Shown: positions 5,867 to 9,710 of the stretch, one piece after another
How the letters are laid out: each line of letters starts with the position of its first letter
How positions within the stretch are numbered: the stretch's first letter is position 1
Assembly (NCBI GenBank): GCA_002478955.1
Contig: DLKK01000072.1
Span: forward strand, 15,429-25,138
Length of the DNA stretch: 9,710 nt
DNA from: Treponema sp. UBA7590
Lineage (GTDB): Bacteria > Spirochaetota > Spirochaetia > Treponematales > Treponemataceae
Direction: 5' to 3'
Program-made: the position numbers and the translations under genes
Notes under the pieces: generated by a model
What the model saw: only the letters and a program-made list of their open reading frames with translations
Database searches by the model: none
Told to the model about the DNA's origin: nothing

Positions 5867-7120
5867 ATGCAACAGCACATTGACACCTACGATTTCAAAG
5901 GTAAGAAGGCTATTGTCAGAGTGGATTTCAACGTTCCGCTCGATGAGAATTTCAACATCACAGACGACACCCGCATCCGCGCGGCTCTCCCTACACTCAA
6001 GAAAGTGCTCTCAGAAGGAGGCTCCCTCATCCTGATGTCCCATCTCGGACGTCCTAAAGGAGTGGATCCTAAGTTCTCTCTCAAGCACATCGTTGCCCAC
6101 GTCTCAGAATGCCTTGGTGTTCCTGTACAGTTCGCTGACGACTGCATGAAGGCTGACGCGCAGGCCGCTGCTCTCAAGCCAGGTGAGGTCCTGATGCTTG
6201 AGAACCTCCGTTTCTACGCTGAGGAGGAGGGCAAGCCGAGAGGACTCGCTGCTGACGCTACCGATGAGGAGAAAGCTGAGGCCAAGAAGGCCGTGAAGGC
6301 AAGCCAGAAGGAGTTCGTGAAGAAGCTTGCATCCTATGCTGACTGCTACATCAACGATGCTTTCGGAACCGCCCACAGGGCGCACGCCTCAACGGCTCTG
6401 ATCGCTGCCTATTTCCCTGACGACAAGATGTTCGGTTACCTGATGGAAAAGGAGATTAAGGCGATCGACTATGTTCTGAAGAACGCCAAGCATCCTTTCA
6501 CCGCCATCATCGGTGGTTCAAAGGTTTCCAGCAAGCTCGGAGTGATTAAGAACCTGCTTGACAAGGTTGACAACCTGATCATCGGTGGTGGAATGGGCTA
6601 CACCTTCATCAAGGCTCAGGGTGGTCACATCGGAAAGTCTCTTCATGAGGACGAGCTCATGCCTGATGCTCTTGAGATCATGAAGGAGGCCAAGGAGAAG
6701 GGCGTTAACCTTTCGCTTTCAGTCGCCACAGTCTCAGGTCAGGAGTTCAGCAATGACACACCTCGCAAGACATTCGACATATTCAACATTCCTGATGATT
6801 GGGAGGGAATGGACGCTTCCGATGCTTCCCTTGAGAACTGGAAGAAGATCATCCTAGCTTCCAAGACCATCCTTTGGAACGGTCCTGTCGGAGTGTTCGA
6901 ACTTCCGAACTTCGCTCACGGAACAGAGAAGATTGCTGAGTTCGTGGCCGAGGCCACCCAGAACGGAGCCTACTCCCTCGTCGGTGGCGGAGATTCAGTC
7001 GCAGCTGTCAGCAAGCTCGGATTCGCTGATAAGGTAAGCTATGTGTCCACCGGTGGAGGTGCCATGCTTGAGGCCATTGAGGGCAAGGAACTGCCGGGCA
7101 TAGCCGCTATCCGCGACTAA
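5867..7120 (+). CDS. pgk: Phosphoglycerate kinase
   Basis: Cytoplasmic glycolytic enzyme that transfers the phosphate of 1,3-bisphosphoglycerate to ADP, giving ATP and 3-phosphoglycerate. The 417 residues cover both domains. N-terminal substrate-binding motifs are VRVDFNVPLDEN (17-28), SHLGRPKG, ENLRFYAEEEGKPRG with the extended loop typical of Bacteroides PGK, and NDAFGTAHRAHAS. C-terminal nucleotide-binding motifs are GGSKVSSKLG, WNGPVGVFE, GGGDSVAAV and STGGGAMLEAIEGK. One stretch is divergent: after GVNLSL it reads SVATVSGQEF, where relatives carry a VD-x-x-x-A-D-x-F pattern. The start is the ATG at 5867, after a TAnnTTTG promoter. It is followed 55 nt later by lgt, which has its own promoter box, and there is only a weak dyad (TCGGA-TTA-TCCGA, 7125-7137) between them. 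Confidence 0.97.
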   Translation: MQQHIDTYDFKGKKAIVRVDFNVPLDENFNITDDTRIRAALPTLKKVLSEGGSLILMSHLGRPKGVDPKFSLKHIVAHVSECLGVPVQFADDCMKADAQAAALKPGEVLMLENLRFYAEEEGKPRGLAADATDEEKAEAKKAVKASQKEFVKKLASYADCYINDAFGTAHRAHASTALIAAYFPDDKMFGYLMEKEIKAIDYVLKNAKHPFTAIIGGSKVSSKLGVIKNLLDKVDNLIIGGGMGYTFIKAQGGHIGKSLHEDELMPDALEIMKEAKEKGVNLSLSVATVSGQEFSNDTPRKTFDIFNIPDDWEGMDASDASLENWKKIILASKTILWNGPVGVFELPNFAHGTEKIAEFVAEATQNGAYSLVGGGDSVAAVSKLGFADKVSYVSTGGGAMLEAIEGKELPGIAAIRD

Positions 7121-7146
7121 GCACTCGGATTATCCGAAAAATACGC

Positions 7147-7154
7147 TATCTTTG
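7147..7154 (+). promoter_or_regulatory. Bacteroidota -7 box of the lgt-HAD operon
   Basis: TATCTTTG is an exact TAnnTTTG match, 21 nt before the lgt ATG, predicting a leader of about 18 nt. No good TTG is seen at -33. Read-through from pgk is also possible, as no strong terminator separates them. Confidence 0.55.
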
Positions 7155-7175
7155 TACGATAAGTGATTTTTGATT

Positions 7176-8060
7176 ATGGATTACCTGTTCGTACATTGGA
7201 ACATGAATCCGGAGATATTCAGGATCGGATCTTTCGCTGTAAGGTGGTATGGTCTCCTGTTTGTTTCCGGGTTTGTTCTTGGTTACTGGATGTTCACGAA
7301 GTTCTTCAAGAGGGAGAAAGTCAACGAGGCCCTTCTTGATCCGCTTCTTTACACATTATTGATCGGAACTTTGGTCGGGGCACGTCTCGGACATTGCATT
7401 TTCTACCAACCGGACTATTATTTCGGCTCATGGAAGGGTTTCTTAGAGATCTTCGCTGTGTGGCACGGAGGACTCGCCAGCCATGGAGGGGCACTGATGC
7501 TGCTTCTGTGCATGTGGTGGTTCGCGAATAAGTACGGCAAGAAGAATCACATTGACTTTCTGTGGATTCTGGATCATCTGGCGATAGCCGTGGCGTTTGC
7601 GGCAACATTTATTAGGCTTGGAAACCTCTGTAACTCTGAAATATACGGTGATGTCACAAATCTTCCATGGGGCTTCATCTTCGAGCGCAGGGGAGAGACC
7701 GAGCCGAAGCATCCTACCCAGATCTACGAGGCTCTCAGCTATCTTGTCCTCGGCATCGGGCTGCTCTGGCTTTATGTCAAGAGACTGGACAAGATGTACA
7801 GAGGTTCTTTCATAGGAATATTCTTCATCGTCTGCTTCGGAATGCGCTTCCTTATTGAGTTCATCAAGGAGCCTCAGGTCGATTTCGAGAGTTCTATGGC
7901 TTTGGACATGGGACAGCTGTTGAGCATTCCGTTCGTGCTGCTCGGTATCGGGCTCCTTATATATTCTTATAAGAAGAAGATTCCCGCAGCAGCGGTTATT
8001 CCTGACAACAAGCCGCAAAAAGCGGCACCTACCCACTATGCCAAGGGTATCAACGGATAG
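7176..8060 (+). CDS. lgt: Prolipoprotein diacylglyceryl transferase
   Basis: Inner-membrane enzyme that moves diacylglycerol from phosphatidylglycerol to the lipobox cysteine of prolipoproteins, the first step of lipoprotein maturation. The 294-residue protein has about seven hydrophobic helices. Diagnostic motifs in order are RWYGLLF near the N-terminus, GARLGHCIFYQP, the WHGGLASHGG loop (equivalent to the conserved HGG of E. coli Lgt), the signature IRLGNLCNSEIYG with the essential Arg and Asn, HPTQIYEAL, RFLIEFIKEPQ and MGQLLSIP. The C-terminal tail is basic and Pro/Ala-rich, as often in Bacteroidota. The ATG at 7176 was chosen; an in-frame TTG at 7170 is less likely. The HAD gene starts 3 nt after the stop, indicating one operon. 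Confidence 0.95.
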   Translation: MDYLFVHWNMNPEIFRIGSFAVRWYGLLFVSGFVLGYWMFTKFFKREKVNEALLDPLLYTLLIGTLVGARLGHCIFYQPDYYFGSWKGFLEIFAVWHGGLASHGGALMLLLCMWWFANKYGKKNHIDFLWILDHLAIAVAFAATFIRLGNLCNSEIYGDVTNLPWGFIFERRGETEPKHPTQIYEALSYLVLGIGLLWLYVKRLDKMYRGSFIGIFFIVCFGMRFLIEFIKEPQVDFESSMALDMGQLLSIPFVLLGIGLLIYSYKKKIPAAAVIPDNKPQKAAPTHYAKGING

Positions 8061-8063
8061 TTT

Positions 8064-8840
8064 ATGGTAAAAGCGATATTTTTTGACATCGATGGCACTC
8101 TGGTGAGTTTCAAGACTCACCGGATGTCCGATAATCTTAAGGAGAAACTTCACGAGCTTCAGGCCAAGGGCGTGAAGCTTTTCATTTCCAGCGGTCGTGC
8201 CAGGCTTGTGATGAACAATCTGGGCGGCTTTCCGTTCGATGGCTATGTGGAGATGAACGGGGCAAAGACCACGCTCGGAGAAGAAGTGATTGACAGTCAC
8301 CCTATGCATAAGGAAACCTCGATGCAGATTGCTGAGATTGCTGAGACCCACAATGTTTCCTGTTGGGTGTTTGCTGACACAGTTGCCGGTATAAACCATG
8401 TAAGTGAGCATGCCATTGAGGTGGAGAATATGCTGAATCTCCACCCGTCCGGCTTTTTGGATCTTTGCAAGGTCGCCCGAGAGCATCAGGTCTATGAATA
8501 CACAATATTCTTTGATGAGGGGCAGGAGAAACGCTTGCTTCGCCCTGTCCTTAAGGAAGTTACCTACTCAAGGTGGCATCCGTATTTCATTGATGTCGTA
8601 CCGGAGGGACTGTCGAAATCTTATGGCGCTTCAAAGATTCTGGAACACATCGGAGTGAAGCGTGAGGAGTGCATGGCGTTCGGAGACGGTGGCAACGACA
8701 TTCCAATCATTGAATATGCAGGGATAGGCGTCGCGATGGGCAATGCCACCGATGACGTCAAGGCCGTCGCTGACTATGTCACTGACACAGTGGACGAGGA
8801 TGGGATAGTCACCGCACTTGAACATTTTGGTGTGATATAG
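8064..8840 (+). CDS. Cof-type HAD-IIB family phosphatase
   Basis: A 258-residue cytoplasmic HAD-superfamily hydrolase, probably acting on a small phosphorylated metabolite. Motif I is FFDIDGTL with nucleophile Asp8 and acid/base Asp10. Motif II is the Ser in FISSGR (residues 40-45). Motif III is the Lys in GLSKSYGASKIL. Motif IV is FGDGGNDIPII, with the Mg-binding aspartates. The long insert between motifs II and III is the C2B cap of subclass IIB, where substrate choice is made, so the substrate cannot be read from the core motifs. The usual late signature IGVAMGNATDDVKAVADYVT is complete. It starts 3 nt after lgt and is followed by a strong terminator, so it is the last gene of that unit. 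No functional link with lipoprotein modification is implied by the sequence. Confidence 0.93.
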   Translation: MVKAIFFDIDGTLVSFKTHRMSDNLKEKLHELQAKGVKLFISSGRARLVMNNLGGFPFDGYVEMNGAKTTLGEEVIDSHPMHKETSMQIAEIAETHNVSCWVFADTVAGINHVSEHAIEVENMLNLHPSGFLDLCKVAREHQVYEYTIFFDEGQEKRLLRPVLKEVTYSRWHPYFIDVVPEGLSKSYGASKILEHIGVKREECMAFGDGGNDIPIIEYAGIGVAMGNATDDVKAVADYVTDTVDEDGIVTALEHFGVI

Positions 8841-8868
8841 GAAACTAGGAAATTTTTTTAGTTTTCCA

Positions 8869-8912
8869 GTGCATCGTTTTATTTATTTAAGAATAAAGAC
8901 GATGCGCTTTTT
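8869..8912 (+). terminator. Rho-independent terminator after the lgt-HAD operon
   Basis: GTGCATCGT (8869-8877) pairs with ACGATGCGC (8899-8907) including one G-U pair. With G8898 bulged, six more A/T pairs form (8878-8883 with 8892-8897), closing an 8-nt loop. The stem is followed by TTTTTGTTTT. A T-run also lies upstream (8853-8859) within a smaller dyad. Confidence 0.8.
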
Positions 8913-8918
8913 GTTTTA

Positions 8919-8926
8919 TATCTTTG
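8919..8926 (+). promoter_or_regulatory. Candidate -7 box of the tetR gene
   Basis: TATCTTTG is an exact TAnnTTTG match starting 7 nt after the terminator's first T-run. Its -33 region would fall inside the terminator hairpin. The leader would be about 80 nt and contain the palindrome at 8963-8979, so a repressor bound there would block elongation or a second, closer promoter. Confidence 0.45.
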
Positions 8927-8962
8927 AGAAAAGGAAATTGTTGTTTTCTCTTGGAAATACAG

Positions 8963-8979
8963 AATGTTTGCATAACATT
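8963..8979. promoter_or_regulatory. Palindrome, candidate operator of the TetR-family regulator
   Basis: AATGTT (8963-8968) and AACATT (8974-8979) are perfect inverted arms around TGCAT. TTTGCA also occurs twice, at 8967-8972 and 8978-8983, 11 bp apart or about one helical turn. It lies 31 nt before the tetR ATG, a usual place for an autoregulatory operator. Assignment is by position and symmetry only. Confidence 0.4.
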
Positions 8980-9010
8980 TGCAGAATAATTTCCCCGTTT
9001 GATAACGATT

Positions 9011-9640
9011 ATGGCCGGATTGACAAAGGAAATAATAATGAGGACTGCGAACTCCCTTTTTTCCGAAGAAGGAATCCGCGAGGTGTCTATTGACGACATT
9101 TGCCGTAAGCTGGGCATCTCAAAGAAGACATTCTATCAGTACTATGCTCAGAAGGAAGATCTTGTCGCGGATGTGGTGACCAATAATGTCAGGAAGAAGA
9201 AGGATGAGTTCGACAGGATGGTGGAGGGCAAGAACATAGTCCAGATCCTCAAGGCTCTGTTTTCCATGGTGAACAGAAAGAAGACTATGGTGAAGGACAA
9301 GAGAATGGTCAAGGACATCATGAAGTATTATCCGGAGACATTCACCAAGCACGCCGAGGAGCGGGGCAAGGCTATGCACCGCTTCTTTGTGGATCGTTTC
9401 CGTGAAGGCATGGAGCAGGGGCTAGTAAGGTCTGACATGGATGTCGATGGTGTTCAGCTTCTGATCTGCATCATGCACGAGGGTATGACCGACTACCTTG
9501 ATGGAAGCGGTCATGTCGAGGGAGTCAAGGTCTCCTTCAAGTCGCTTGCCGCGGCTTTCGAGGACATAGTCACAAGGACTCTTCTCACCCCGAAGGGTTT
9601 TGAGGAATATTCATCATTGACAAATAATAAAAACAGTTAG
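9011..9640 (+). CDS. TetR/AcrR-family transcriptional regulator
   Basis: A 209-residue one-component regulator. The N-terminal TetR DNA-binding domain is clear: IIMRTANSLFSEEGIREVSI (about 8-27), then the helix-turn-helix IDDICRKLGISKKTFYQYY (27-45), ending in the typical F/YxxYxxKEDL pattern. The remaining ~155 residues are an all-helical ligand-binding and dimerisation domain, very rich in Lys and Met, whose ligand is unknown. The ATG at 9011 was chosen because it gives the standard TetR N-terminus; an in-frame TTG at 8999 adds four unlikely residues. The next gene starts 7 nt after the stop on the same strand and encodes an exported protein. TetR genes in Bacteroidota often precede a TolC-MFP-RND efflux operon, so efflux control is a reasonable inference, not shown here. 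Confidence 0.93.
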   Translation: MAGLTKEIIMRTANSLFSEEGIREVSIDDICRKLGISKKTFYQYYAQKEDLVADVVTNNVRKKKDEFDRMVEGKNIVQILKALFSMVNRKKTMVKDKRMVKDIMKYYPETFTKHAEERGKAMHRFFVDRFREGMEQGLVRSDMDVDGVQLLICIMHEGMTDYLDGSGHVEGVKVSFKSLAAAFEDIVTRTLLTPKGFEEYSSLTNNKNS

Positions 9641-9647
9641 TATAAGT

Positions 9648-9710
9648 ATGAAAAACAGATTGAAGAATTTAATTCTTGTCGTGGCTGCATTGCCGCTGGC
9701 ACTGTCCGCA
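9648..9710 (+). CDS. Exported protein, N-terminal fragment cut by the window edge
   Basis: Only the first 21 codons are present: a basic start (MKNRLKN), a hydrophobic core (LILVVAALPLALS) and a final Ala that is consistent with an approaching signal-peptidase site. It begins 7 nt after the tetR stop on the same strand, so the two are probably co-transcribed. By the common Bacteroidota arrangement it could be a TolC-like outer-membrane efflux protein, but the visible residues show only a signal peptide. Confidence 0.65.
   Translation, partial: MKNRLKNLILVVAALPLALSA

Noticed and set aside
7443..8486. 347-codon open frame on the minus strand
   Set aside because: It lies antisense to lgt and the HAD gene, both of which carry complete family motifs; its own product shows no domain and spans two real genes. 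A codon-bias shadow.

Overview
The window looks like two genomes joined end to end. Bases 1 to about 3455 carry a valyl-tRNA synthetase and the start of an HD-domain protein. This part is A/T-richer, has a textbook sigma70-type promoter (TTGAAA, 17 nt, TAAAAT) and a Shine-Dalgarno sequence (AAAGGAG), and its proteins most resemble those of spirochaetes, probably Treponema (from remembered family likeness, not a search). From about 3455 to the end, the genes and signals are those of a Bacteroidota member, probably Bacteroidales. The phosphoglycerate kinase closely matches the Bacteroides form as remembered, and four start regions (methyltransferase, pgk, lgt, tetR) each carry a TAnnTTTG box, the -7 element of the Bacteroidota primary sigma factor. 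Most of these genes lack a ribosome-binding site.

Layout. 1-222: gene-free leader with a 44-nt-period direct repeat, small hairpins and the valS promoter. 223-2988: valS. 3023-3466: HD-domain protein that stops just after its last metal-binding Asp. 3451-3717: C-terminal end of a LysR-type regulator, in another frame and with no start of its own. 3721-3811: long hairpin acting as terminator between convergent genes. 3815-4246 (-): small two-helix membrane protein. 4247-4441: gene-free stretch rich in hairpins. 4442-4807 (-) and 4813-5721 (-): small exported protein and RlmI-like methyltransferase, 5 nt apart. 5867-7120: pgk, divergent from the methyltransferase. 7176-8060: lgt. 8064-8840: Cof-type HAD phosphatase, 3 nt after lgt. 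8869-8912: terminator. 9011-9640: TetR-family regulator. 9648-9710: start of an exported protein, cut by the window edge.

How the genes work together. The right part holds housekeeping functions (glycolysis, lipoprotein lipidation, nucleic-acid modification) followed by a regulator-plus-exported-protein unit of the kind that often controls an efflux system. The methyltransferase and small exported protein appear co-transcribed, as do lgt and the HAD gene. No phage, insertion sequence, CRISPR array, tRNA or rRNA was seen.

The main oddity is the join near 3451-3466, where two unrelated genes are both cut with no mobile-element signature. The simplest reading is a metagenomic assembly chimera. 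A recent recombination or transfer is the alternative. No clearly new biological system is evident. The best candidates for a second look are the hairpin-rich 4247-4441 stretch, the RlmI-like enzyme without the expected catalytic cysteine, and the TetR operator candidate.
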